This document shows, in pieces, positions 27,651 to 34,576 of a stretch of 64,000 nt of DNA. The notes beneath the pieces are model-generated. The model ran no database searches, was not told the DNA's origin, and saw only the letters and a list, made by a program, of their open reading frames with translations. The translations under genes and the position numbers were made by a program. The stretch lies in NCBI RefSeq assembly GCF_006494535.1, contig NZ_VHIQ01000005.1, positions 124,001-188,000 on the forward strand, given 5' to 3'. Source of the DNA: Paucihalobacter ruber. GTDB lineage: Bacteria > Bacteroidota > Bacteroidia > Flavobacteriales > Flavobacteriaceae. How positions within the stretch are numbered: position 1 is the stretch's first letter; the number at the start of each line of letters is the position of its first letter.

Positions 27651-27658
27651 CAAAGGTA
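27651..27658 (-). promoter_or_regulatory. -7 box upstream of cca
   Basis: The minus strand reads TACCTTTG, an exact match, 25 bases before the GTG start. It sits inside a 37-base sequence that recurs, slightly changed, at 29383-29418. Confidence 0.6.
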
Positions 27659-27688
27659 CAACTTACACCATAGCTTTTAAAATGCCAA
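27652..27688. repeat. Direct repeat copy A (about 37 bp)
   Basis: It begins AAAGGTACAAC and ends TTTTAAAATGCCAA. It aligns with copy B (29383-29418) at about 31 of 37 positions with one gap, same orientation, 1.7 kb apart. Confidence 0.6.
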
Positions 27689-27728
27689 ATGAAAATAAGT
27701 AGTTCTTTTTAAAGTGAATCTTTTAGGC

Positions 27729-27758
27729 TTTGGATTTATAGAAACCCGATTATCTTTG
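27729..27758 (+). promoter_or_regulatory. Well-formed promoter without a recognised gene
   Basis: TTTG at 27729-27732 and TATCTTTG at 27751-27758 are separated by 18 bases, a near-perfect Bacteroidota promoter pointing right. No intact gene follows on this strand before the convergent sulfotransferase. Confidence 0.55.
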
Positions 27759-27848
27759 AGTAGTTTGAAGTAGTTGTTAAAATGTGAAGACTATTAAATA
27801 TTGAGTTTTTGAAATAACAAGCTTTAACTTAATTTTAGTTCATTTTGA

Positions 27849-28094
27849 ATGGACTGTTTTTGTTCTTCTTATATTGATAAATCAGCTATTTTGAATTCGG
27901 CATTTGGAAAGCCATTATGGCTGGAAAGAACCTGTTTTACTTAACGCTGGAGAAATTTATTTGTTCTGATTTTGGACGATATTGAAAGAGCTGCGATTAT
28001 GCATGAGAGCATATCTCTTAAGATTTTTTTTGAGTATATAAAGAAGTGTTTAAATAAGACTAATGTCAAAAACAATATTGTTGCTTATTTGTAA
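27849..28094 (+). pseudogene. Possible decayed small ORF downstream of the orphan promoter
   Basis: From an ATG at 27849 the frame is open for 31 codons, meets TAA at 27942, then stays open for 49 more codons (LDDIERAAIMHES-like, ending NNIVAYL) to a TAA at 28092. I do not recognise the product. In AT-rich DNA such a frame can be accidental, and an untranslated transcript is an alternative. The remainder of the 490-base gap (27626-28115) holds only the repeat, the promoters and AT-rich sequence. Confidence 0.25.
28004..28030 (+). terminator. Weak terminator-like hairpin
   Basis: A 6-bp stem (TGAGAG, 28004-28009, with CTCTTA, 28015-28020, one G-T pair) and a 5-base loop CATAT are followed by AGA and eight T. 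It lies about 245 bases after the orphan promoter. Confidence 0.35.
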
Positions 28095-28098
28095 TCTT

Positions 28099-28110
28099 AA
28101 AATAGACAAG
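28099..28110. repeat. 12-bp direct repeat, left of the sulfotransferase
   Basis: AAAATAGACAAG, identical to 28887-28898, five bases beyond the 3' end of the sulfotransferase gene. Confidence 0.5.
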
Positions 28111-28115
28111 TTTTG

Positions 28116-28754
28116 TTAAACTTTAAAATTAAAGCTGTAGCCAAAAGTCTCAAAATCTCTTTTCCAAAGTTTTTGAACGAGTTCGATATTTTTTTGAGGA
28201 TAGTAATCGGAATAATCTAAAGTTTCTGCTTTTTTGGTATGAGGCATAGCGATATTGGTTAAACCAATTTTTTTGCAAACGTTACCCCAATCCTCTTCTA
28301 AATTCTCAAATTTCCCAATAAAATCCATCAAAATAGCACCATTTTTATCACACAACATATTTACCTGATGAGCATCGAACCTTGTGGATTGATATAAAAT
28401 GAAGTCGTTAAACGAGTTCAGGGCTAAAACTTTCTTATGTCTCCCGTGACTATGTGTTCTTCTAATGTATTCGTATTCAGAGACTAATCTAGTGAAAGGA
28501 TTTCGCACAAAAGCAAATTTAAAATATCCATCAAATATGTCTAAAGGCATAATTTTTTTCACATCTAAAATAGTGGCATGTTGCCTAAACCGAAAATTAT
28601 GATAATCTTTTTCTAAATTAATTTTACTTAAAACTTTAGAAAATAGATCACTTGGTCGAGGTAAACTATAAATTTGGAGTGGTATTTTAACGCTTCCTCC
28701 TGCGGATTTTCTAATATGAATGAAAATAAATTTGTGACTGTCTGATATCAACAT
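28116..28754 (-). CDS. Sulfotransferase family protein
   Basis: A 212-aa P-loop sulfotransferase of the carbohydrate type (Sulfotransfer_2-like). FIHIRKSAGGS (10-21) is the PAPS 5'-phosphosulfate loop, with Arg where most members have Pro (IPKTAG). FVRNPFTRLVSEYEY (about 82-96) holds the 3'-phosphate-binding Arg and Ser. HQVNML and FIGKFENLEEDW are also family-typical. It would transfer sulfate from PAPS to a surface glycan or lipid. It is more AT-rich than core genes, stands alone, and is bracketed by a 12-bp direct repeat, which suggests a cassette gained separately. Neighbouring glycan genes fit a surface-decoration role. Confidence 0.85.
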   Translation of the reverse strand: MLISDSHKFIFIHIRKSAGGSVKIPLQIYSLPRPSDLFSKVLSKINLEKDYHNFRFRQHATILDVKKIMPLDIFDGYFKFAFVRNPFTRLVSEYEYIRRTHSHGRHKKVLALNSFNDFILYQSTRFDAHQVNMLCDKNGAILMDFIGKFENLEEDWGNVCKKIGLTNIAMPHTKKAETLDYSDYYPQKNIELVQKLWKRDFETFGYSFNFKV

Positions 28755-28886
28755 AAACAGGGATTTAGGATTTTGGTATTTTTTTGATAAAAAACAGTAT
28801 CGGTTTCAAACTCTTTTATGTAATTATAAATTAGGGAATCTTAATTATGCTGATAAGTTGTATCGCTCTCCGAACCAAAACATATC

Positions 28887-28898
28887 AAAATAGACAAG
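28887..28898. repeat. 12-bp direct repeat, right of the sulfotransferase
   Basis: AAAATAGACAAG, identical to 28099-28110. The 28755-28987 interval around it contains no gene that I can support. Confidence 0.5.
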
Positions 28899-29003
28899 CT
28901 TTTTAATTTTCTCTTAAATGATAAATCATTGTTTATTTGCCCAACCATAATTTTGAATGTCCAACACCTTTTTATTTTAATTCACCACAAATATAGAAAA
29001 TAG

Positions 29004-29376
29004 TCATCCTCTGACAAATCCAAAGATGTTATCCTCATAAAGTCTTTTTTGAAAGAATAGTAATGAAAAGAATGAATTCATTTTAGTCGATATAGAAACT
29101 TTCAAATAAATGATGCCTTTTGCAATATGAGCATCAGTAAATGCTTCACAAGATTTAATTTCCAAAATCATGTTATTGCAGACCACAAAATTAGGATAAC
29201 ATTTTCGTTTTAAAGTAATTTCATTATATTGTCATTCTTTTTATTTTCAAATTTAATTTGCGCGTTTGAATTCATATGCTAATGCTTCTTATAAACGATT
29301 TCAGAAAAGCTACTACCTAAATTATTATGAACTTGAAACAAAATCATTATTCGTACATATATGGCCAAAATTTTTA
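29004..29376 (-). pseudogene. Remnant of a GxxExxxY (PDDEXK_3-like) protein gene
   Basis: Read on the minus strand, VHNNLGSSFSEIVYKK (from 29332) matches the GxxExxxY region that names the family. A stop and a frame change follow. QYNEITLKRKCYPNFVVCNN (from 29231) and then MILEIKSCEAFTDAHIAKGI match the nuclease-like core (FVV-N--ILEIKS, TDAH-A). The frame then drifts and ends at 29004. At least one stop and one frameshift split the gene, and no intact start is seen. The family is found near degraded or mobile DNA in Bacteroidota; its function is not established. Confidence 0.7.
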
Positions 29377-29382
29377 AAATGA

Positions 29383-29418
29383 AAAGGTACAACGTGCACC
29401 ACTGTTTTAAAGTGCCAA
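29383..29418. repeat. Direct repeat copy B (about 36 bp)
   Basis: It begins AAAGGTACAACGTGCACCA and ends with AGTGCCAA. It is the counterpart of copy A at 27652-27688. It overlaps the broken 3' end of the rhamnosyltransferase remnant and precedes the GxxExxxY remnant. Confidence 0.6.
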
Positions 29419-29775
29419 TTCAAAATTCATAGTTAAATCTAGAATGATTTTATAGTTTGTAATAACCCAAATTTCTTTTATAGTCGGAAAAAAGGCATCC
29501 ATACCATCAACGAATATTGGCGAAAATCCTGAAAATTGAGATTGTAAATTTGTAATGGTATTTCTGTATTTGGGTTTGGTACTTTCGTCAAAAAATACCA
29601 ATCACTCAAAATTTTTATTGGTTTGTGCAGCAACAAACGGAAAACAAAAGTTGGCAAACAATTCAAAGCGATTGTCGTGCCATTGGTCTGTTAAAACGGA
29701 AATGTTCTTTTTACCGGTGTTCCAATCTGATTTTCTTAAGTTAAATCGGGTGATGATGTAATGTTTGTAGGTCAC
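29407..29775 (-). pseudogene. Truncated rhamnosyltransferase-like gene with an internal TGA
   Basis: From GTG at 29775 the minus strand encodes TYKHYIITRFNLRKSDWNT, then LTDQWHDNRFELFANFCFP and AAQTNKNFE. A TGA at 29602-29604 follows, and the frame continues LVFFDESTKPKYRNTI ... FVDGMDAFFPTIKEI. This is the N-terminal third of the putative rhamnosyltransferase family (glycosyltransferase-A-like). The TGA stands where homologues have Trp (FEWLVFFD), so a single TGG-to-TGA change is likely. After TIKEI the similarity stops and about two thirds of the gene is missing. It is a dead gene beside the live glycan genes. Confidence 0.75.
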
Positions 29776-29840
29776 AAATACTATTTAAGTTTTATCTGTT
29801 TTGAATGTGAATTCAAAACTAATCAAATAAATTAAAGTAT

Positions 29841-29848
29841 TACTTTTA
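29841..29848 (+). promoter_or_regulatory. Probable -7 box of the Kdo/WaaP-like kinase gene
   Basis: TACTTTTA, one base off TAnnTTTG, 19 bases before the ATG at 29867. Confidence 0.45.
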
Positions 29849-29866
29849 CGGCGCAATTTAAATGTC

Positions 29867-30619
29867 ATGTCTTTTATTATCAAACTTCATCCCGAAAGTG
29901 ACTTAACTACCGGTCAAGTGCAGACTATTATTGATCAATTTAATAATAAAGGTGAACTGATTGGTGATGGTAAAAGAAACGTGATAAAAATTATTGAGGT
30001 AGAAGGTATAAAATACAACGTCAAGTCCTTTAAAATCCCCAATATTTTTAATAAGATTGCTTATAAATTTTTAAGAAAAGGAAAGGCCGAACGTTCTTTT
30101 GAATACGCATCAAAGCTTAAAACGATGGATATTTTAACGCCTGATCCACAAGCTTATGTAATTGAAGAATCGTTCTTGTTTAGAAGGAGTTTTTATATTA
30201 GCAAACAATTGGATTACGACTTTACCATTAGAAAAATGGTAGATGATCCAAATTGTGATGAGTTTGAAAATGTAGTTCGAGCCTTTACTCGATTTACCTT
30301 TAACTTACATGAAAAGGGAATTCATTTTATTGACCATTCGCCCGGAAATACTTTGATTAAAAAGAATGGAGAGCATTATTTATTTTATCTGGTAGATTTA
30401 AACAGAATGAATTTTGGAACGCTCGACTTTAGTACAAGAATCAAAAATTTTGCAAGACTATCTGCACCCGATAAAATGTTAGAGGTGATGAGTGATGAAT
30501 ATTCAAAACTCATTAATCAGCCAAAAGCAGAAGTTTTTAAGCTTATGAAACACTATGCTGATACTTTTAGGAATAAACTGCTTCGAAAAAAACGTTTAAA
30601 AAAACGCTTAAAAATATAA
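29867..30619 (+). CDS. Lipopolysaccharide kinase (Kdo/WaaP family)
   Basis: A 250-aa kinase-fold protein expected to phosphorylate a sugar of the lipopolysaccharide core, probably Kdo, at the cytoplasmic face. The catalytic loop is HFIDHSPGN (D156, N161), and YLVDLNRMNF supplies the metal-binding Asp. The N-lobe has KIIEVEGIKYNVKSFK with the likely ATP-binding Lys. The C-terminus is very basic (NKLLRKKRLKKRLKI), which suits binding to a membrane surface. It converges with the glycosyltransferase gene, three bases apart. Family assignment is firm; the exact acceptor is inference. Confidence 0.82.
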   Translation: MSFIIKLHPESDLTTGQVQTIIDQFNNKGELIGDGKRNVIKIIEVEGIKYNVKSFKIPNIFNKIAYKFLRKGKAERSFEYASKLKTMDILTPDPQAYVIEESFLFRRSFYISKQLDYDFTIRKMVDDPNCDEFENVVRAFTRFTFNLHEKGIHFIDHSPGNTLIKKNGEHYLFYLVDLNRMNFGTLDFSTRIKNFARLSAPDKMLEVMSDEYSKLINQPKAEVFKLMKHYADTFRNKLLRKKRLKKRLKI

Positions 30620-30622
30620 GGC

Positions 30623-31390
30623 TTACTTGTTTTTAATGAGCTCTTTTAATATTTTAAATCTGTGTGAAACTCCATAAGCATTGTAGTAGCAGATGTTAAA
30701 TCCAGCTTTGCCGTCTAAGAAACCCAGCCTGAACACATAGTTGTAAATAAATTTGTAAAACGGTTTAAAAATAACTTTAAACACCGTTGGTTTTTTACTT
30801 TGTTCTAACAATTGTTTTGCCTGTAATGTAGCATAGTGTTCCATCTTTTGCTTAAAATGAGTCCAGTTGCTAAAAGAATAATGTAACATCTTGTTTATCA
30901 TCTTACCACTTGTACCGTTAACTCTTAATTGTTCGTGCACTAAAATGGCCTCGTCGTACTTGGCTTTATTTTTCTTAAAAAGCCTATAAGTAGCGTCACT
31001 TTGTAATCCTGAAAATCTTATTTTTTGATTGTTGAAATAAAATTGTCGTCTGATCTTGTAAGCGTCGTATTTTGGATTTCTAACGGTCGCTATGATTTCA
31101 GATTGAAGTTTTTGTGGAATGCGTTCATCAGCATCTAAAAACAATACCCAGTCATACTTTGCTTGAGAGATTGCGAAGTTTCGTTGATCGGGGAAACTTT
31201 CAAATGTTTTTTGAATGGCGGTGACATTCGAAAAATTATGTAACATCTTAAAGGTACCATCGGTACTAAACGAATCCACAACAATAATTTCGTCTGCAAA
31301 TGCAACTTGCTTAATAGTAGCTTCAATGTGCAGTGCTTCGTTATAACATATAATCAGTGCTGAAAGTCCTGTTGGGTGTTCTTTTGTCAT
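30623..31390 (-). CDS. Family 2 glycosyltransferase, WaaE/KdtX-like
   Basis: A 255-aa GT-A enzyme. LSALIICYNEALHIEATI opens the nucleotide-binding fold, EIIVVDSFSTDGT follows, and DWVLFLDADERI carries the DxD metal site. The C-terminal half (KAKYDEAILVHEQL, HYSFSNWTHF, KPFYKFIYNYVFRLGFLDG) matches the lipopolysaccharide core beta-1,4-glucosyltransferase group (WaaE/KdtX), which contacts the membrane. It probably adds a core sugar; donor and linkage are not deducible. Its neighbours are the Kdo-kinase-like gene and another GT2 gene. Confidence 0.87.
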   Translation of the reverse strand: MTKEHPTGLSALIICYNEALHIEATIKQVAFADEIIVVDSFSTDGTFKMLHNFSNVTAIQKTFESFPDQRNFAISQAKYDWVLFLDADERIPQKLQSEIIATVRNPKYDAYKIRRQFYFNNQKIRFSGLQSDATYRLFKKNKAKYDEAILVHEQLRVNGTSGKMINKMLHYSFSNWTHFKQKMEHYATLQAKQLLEQSKKPTVFKVIFKPFYKFIYNYVFRLGFLDGKAGFNICYYNAYGVSHRFKILKELIKNK

Positions 31391-31548
31391 GCCAAATAAT
31401 AGTAGCCTCGCAAAAGTAGTATTTTAAAATCGAAAATACACTTTGGCTCAAAAGATCAATTTATATGTCCTCAATAGTTAAAGAACCCTTATGCTATAAC
31501 CCTAACTGTTGATTCACCTTTTTCAAGAATCAATGTTATTCTAATTAT

Positions 31549-31556
31549 TATCTTTG
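31549..31556 (+). promoter_or_regulatory. -7 box of the second glycosyltransferase gene
   Basis: TATCTTTG, an exact consensus match, 30 bases before the ATG at 31586. Confidence 0.6.
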
Positions 31557-31585
31557 CGCAGTATATAAAATACGATAATAACATC

Positions 31586-32404
31586 ATGAGCAATCTTAAT
31601 ATTTCTGTAATAATTAGTACCTACAATTCTGAAGAGTGGCTTGAAAAAGTTCTGGAAAGTTATAAATATCAGGATTACCAAAATTTTGAGGTGATCATTG
31701 CCGACGATGGGTCTAGAGCTTCTACCAAAGAACTCATTGACAGTTATAAGGCCGATTACCCGGTGGATTTAAGACATATTTGGCATGAAGATCTTGGTTA
31801 CAGGCGTCAGGAATTGTTAAATAAATGTATCGTTGAAACGGCCTATGATTACATACTCATGACTGATGGCGATTGTATTGCACGAAAAGATTTTGTGTCA
31901 ACACATGCCAAGTTTGCCGAGCGCGGCTATTTTTTGTCAGGAGGATACCTAAAGTTAAATATGGTCACTAGTAAAGCCATCAAACTTGAAGACATTAAAA
32001 ATGGCAACTGTTTTTCGACGAAATGGTTAACAGAAAACGGAAAAATTACATTTAAACAGTCAATTAAATTAAAGGCTAAAGGTAACTATGCAGACTTTTT
32101 GGATTATTTAACACCAACCGGTGCAACATTTAACAATTGTAATTCCAGTGCATGGAAAGAAGATCTAATTGCCATCAATGGGTATGACGAGCGCATGCAG
32201 TATGGTGGTCCTGACAGAGAGCTTGGAGAGCGCTTGCACAACAATGGTATTAAATCAAAACAAATAAGACACAAAGCCATTGTTTTGCATTTAGACCACC
32301 CAAGAGGTTACAAAACCAAAGAGTCTATCCAAAAAAACGAAGCCATTAGAGGTTTAACCAAAGTAGAAAAGCGTATCTGGACAGACTACGGAATTAAAAA
32401 ATAA
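31586..32404 (+). CDS. Family 2 glycosyltransferase with C-terminal galactosyltransferase-like region
   Basis: A 272-aa GT-A enzyme. ISVIISTYNSEEWLEKVLES is the N-terminal fold, FEVIIADDGS binds nucleotide, YILMTDGDCI has the DxD-type motif (DGD), and NNCNSSAWKEDLIAINGYDERM-type sequence with GGPDRELGERL is the conserved acceptor/catalytic region seen in chondroitin-synthase-like and Gly-transf-2C domains. The donor sugar is unknown. It has its own promoter and converges with dapD, eight bases apart, without an obvious terminator between them. Confidence 0.87.
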   Translation: MSNLNISVIISTYNSEEWLEKVLESYKYQDYQNFEVIIADDGSRASTKELIDSYKADYPVDLRHIWHEDLGYRRQELLNKCIVETAYDYILMTDGDCIARKDFVSTHAKFAERGYFLSGGYLKLNMVTSKAIKLEDIKNGNCFSTKWLTENGKITFKQSIKLKAKGNYADFLDYLTPTGATFNNCNSSAWKEDLIAINGYDERMQYGGPDRELGERLHNNGIKSKQIRHKAIVLHLDHPRGYKTKESIQKNEAIRGLTKVEKRIWTDYGIKK

Positions 32405-32412
32405 TCGTGCTA

Positions 32413-33228
32413 TTAAACAGCTACGTTATATTCTCTCAACGCATCGTTTAACGACGTTTTTAAATCGGTTGAAGCTTTTCGCTTTCCTATAATTAAAGCA
32501 CACGGTACTTGAAATTCTCCTGCAGGAAATTTCTTGGTATAACTCCCCGGAATTACTACAGATCTTGCCGGAACAACACCTTTGGTCTCAACAGGGGTTT
32601 CGCCGGTTACATCAATAATTTTTGTGGAGGCAGTAAGAACCACATTGGCACCTAAAACAGCTTCTTTTTCTACTCTTACGCCTTCAACAACAATACATCT
32701 GGAGCCGATAAAGGCATTGTCTTCAATAATTACGGGAGCTGCCTGCAGGGGTTCTAATACACCGCCAATACCTACACCACCGGACAAGTGTACATGTTTG
32801 CCAATCTGCGCACAACTACCAACAGTTGCCCAGGTATCTACCATTGTGCCTTCGTCTACATATGCGCCAATATTGACATAACTCGGCATCATGATCACAC
32901 CTTTTGAAATGTAAGCACCATGTCTGGCAACCGCATGAGGCACCACTCTAATGCCTTTTTCGGCATAGCCGGTTTTTAACGGGATTTTATCGTGATATTC
33001 AAATATGCCAACTTCAAAAGTTTCCATTTTTTGAATAGGGAAGTACAAAACAACTGCTTTTTTTACCCATTCGTTCACTTGCCAGCCATTGGTAGTTGGC
33101 TCTGCTACGCGCAATTTGCCGTTGTCTAATAAAGAAATAACTTCTCTAATAGCATTAATAGTTTCTGAATTTTGAAGTAATGCCCTATCATTCCAAGCGT
33201 TTTCTATAGTGTTTTGTAGTGAATTCAT
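32413..33228 (-). CDS. dapD: Tetrahydrodipicolinate N-succinyltransferase
   Basis: DapD transfers succinyl from succinyl-CoA to tetrahydrodipicolinate in the succinylase route to meso-diaminopimelate and lysine. The 271-aa length is typical. The N-terminal helical domain includes ISLLDNGKLRVAEP and NGWQVNEWVKKAV. The left-handed beta-helix hexapeptide repeats run from about residue 105 to 235 (GVIMMPSYVNIGAYVDEGTMVD and GGVGIGGVLEP regions). The start is ATG. It is monocistronic. Together with lysA it shows that lysine is made through the succinylated branch. Confidence 0.95.
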   Translation of the reverse strand: MNSLQNTIENAWNDRALLQNSETINAIREVISLLDNGKLRVAEPTTNGWQVNEWVKKAVVLYFPIQKMETFEVGIFEYHDKIPLKTGYAEKGIRVVPHAVARHGAYISKGVIMMPSYVNIGAYVDEGTMVDTWATVGSCAQIGKHVHLSGGVGIGGVLEPLQAAPVIIEDNAFIGSRCIVVEGVRVEKEAVLGANVVLTASTKIIDVTGETPVETKGVVPARSVVIPGSYTKKFPAGEFQVPCALIIGKRKASTDLKTSLNDALREYNVAV

Positions 33229-33410
33229 ATCATCGATTTTAAAAACACAAAGATAATTTTATAGCCAAAAGCTATCTATCAAATTTTACTAATAATTTCA
33301 CAAAATTGGTTGTGATCCTTTCAAAATACTGGTTTATTAAATCATACAGATAACTGATTTTATTATTGAGGGATAAAAATCATCACTTTTGTTGATGCCT
33401 ATTTATGTTT

Positions 33411-33448
33411 AAAACACCTGTATGTAATTATTGCAAAGGTGTTTTTTT
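33411..33448. terminator. Orphan terminator-like hairpin upstream of guaD
   Basis: A 9-bp perfect stem (AAAACACCT, 33411-33419, with AGGTGTTTT, 33437-33445) with a 17-base loop ends in a T run on the plus strand, immediately before the -7 box of the guanine deaminase gene. No gene is read into it. The rest of the dapD-guaD gap (33229-33497) is AT-rich and without a gene. Confidence 0.5.
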
Positions 33449-33455
33449 ATCTTTG
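33448..33455 (+). promoter_or_regulatory. -7 box of the guanine deaminase gene
   Basis: TATCTTTG, an exact consensus match, 42 bases before the ATG at 33498. It shares its first base with the T run of the orphan hairpin. Confidence 0.6.
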
Positions 33456-33497
33456 TTTTACAATTGTTAAGTTTTAATCTTTGTAAAAAAAAGTAGC

Positions 33498-33971
33498 ATG
33501 TGCAGCCATAAAACTTTGATGCAAATAGCCATTGATTTGTCTTTAGAAGGCATGAACAACAATAAAGGCGGACCCTTTGGAGCCATTGTTGTTAAAGATG
33601 GAAATATTATAGGTAGAGGTAATAACAAAGTTACATCAAGCTCAGATCCGACGGCTCATGCTGAAATTGTAGCTATTAGAGAAGCCTGTAAACGTTTGCA
33701 AAGCTTTCAGTTAGACGATTGTGTTATTTATACTTCTTGTGAACCTTGTCCCATGTGTATGGGTGCCATTTATTGGGCGAGACCAAAAAAAGTGTATTAT
33801 GCCAACAATAAACAGGATGCAGCAGCCATTGGTTTTGATGATGATTTTATTTACAAAGAAATTGAACTTCCATTAAGCAAAAGGCAAATCCCCTTTGAGC
33901 AGATATCTAGGAAAGAAGCACTGGCAGTTTTTAAAGCCTGGCAGGAAAAATTGGATAAAATTGAATATTAG
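33498..33971 (+). CDS. guaD: Guanine deaminase (GuaD-like cytidine deaminase-fold enzyme)
   Basis: A 157-aa zinc deaminase. H54-A-E56 and C81-x-x-C84 (SCEPCPMCMGAIYWARP) are the zinc/proton-shuttle residues of the cytidine deaminase superfamily. Length, GGPFGAIVVKDG, SSDPTAHAEIVAIR, GFDDDFIYKEIELP and the terminal IEY resemble Bacillus GuaD, which deaminates guanine to xanthine, rather than tRNA adenosine deaminase TadA. The domain-swapped C-terminus of GuaD is present. The substrate call rests on this similarity only. It is 48 bases upstream of ruvX, which has its own -7 box. Confidence 0.82.
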   Translation: MCSHKTLMQIAIDLSLEGMNNNKGGPFGAIVVKDGNIIGRGNNKVTSSSDPTAHAEIVAIREACKRLQSFQLDDCVIYTSCEPCPMCMGAIYWARPKKVYYANNKQDAAAIGFDDDFIYKEIELPLSKRQIPFEQISRKEALAVFKAWQEKLDKIEY

Positions 33972-34010
33972 TTTAAACGGTTGTCACTAATAAATGTGAA
34001 TTCACTTTAC

Positions 34011-34018
34011 TACCTTTG
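34011..34018 (+). promoter_or_regulatory. -7 box almost touching the ruvX start
   Basis: TACCTTTG, an exact consensus match, ends two bases before the first of two adjacent ATG codons (34020 and 34023). Transcription would begin at or inside the start codon. Confidence 0.5.
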
Positions 34019-34019
34019 A

Positions 34020-34436
34020 ATGATGAAACGCATCATAGCATTTGATTTTGGACAAAAACGAACGGGTATTGCTGTTACCGATCCGCTTCAAATTATTGCT
34101 TCGGGATTAACTACCATCAATTCTGAAAATTTAATAATCTTTTTAAAAGATTATTTAAAAACTGAACCGGTAGAACGTTTTGTAATTGGCGAACCTAAAT
34201 CATTAATCAATCAGGAAACGCACAGCAGCAATTTGGTGAAACATTACACCGGTCTGCTCAAGCAACATTTTCCTGATATTCCCATTACCATGGTTGATGA
34301 ACGTTTTACCTCTAAAATGGCCTTTCAATCGATGATTGATAGTGGTTTGAGCAAAAAACAGCGCCAGAATAAAGCCTTGGTAGACGAGATAAGTGCAACC
34401 ATTATTCTTCAAAGTTACTTATCTTCATTAAATTAG
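34020..34436 (+). CDS. ruvX: Putative Holliday junction resolvase / pre-16S rRNA nuclease
   Basis: A 138-aa RNase H-fold YqgF-family protein. The signature IIAFDFGQKRTGIAVTDP has the first catalytic Asp (D9), FVIGEP and the VDERFTS motif with the second acidic pair, and DEISATIILQSYL the third. E. coli YqgF processes pre-16S rRNA, while other members cut branched DNA. The start may be the second ATG (34023), because the -7 box is so close. It is followed by an AT-rich gap and then the def operon. Confidence 0.93.
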   Translation: MMKRIIAFDFGQKRTGIAVTDPLQIIASGLTTINSENLIIFLKDYLKTEPVERFVIGEPKSLINQETHSSNLVKHYTGLLKQHFPDIPITMVDERFTSKMAFQSMIDSGLSKKQRQNKALVDEISATIILQSYLSSLN

Positions 34437-34551
34437 GATTTATATAACATTTTTCAATTTTTGAACCTTTCATTTTAAATCATCATATACTTCAGAACCT
34501 ATTATTGAAATGCTTTTTTAATTTAAAGTTACAGCAATCATTTTAGAATTG

Positions 34552-34559
34552 TATTTTTG
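34552..34559 (+). promoter_or_regulatory. -7 box of the def operon
   Basis: TATTTTTG, an exact TAnnTTTG match, 17 bases before the ATG at 34577. Confidence 0.55.
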
Positions 34560-34576
34560 CAAAAAAAATAAATGTC

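Noticed and set aside
29555-29761. 68-aa plus-strand frame
   Set aside because: It is antisense to the rhamnosyltransferase remnant, which explains the sequence far better.
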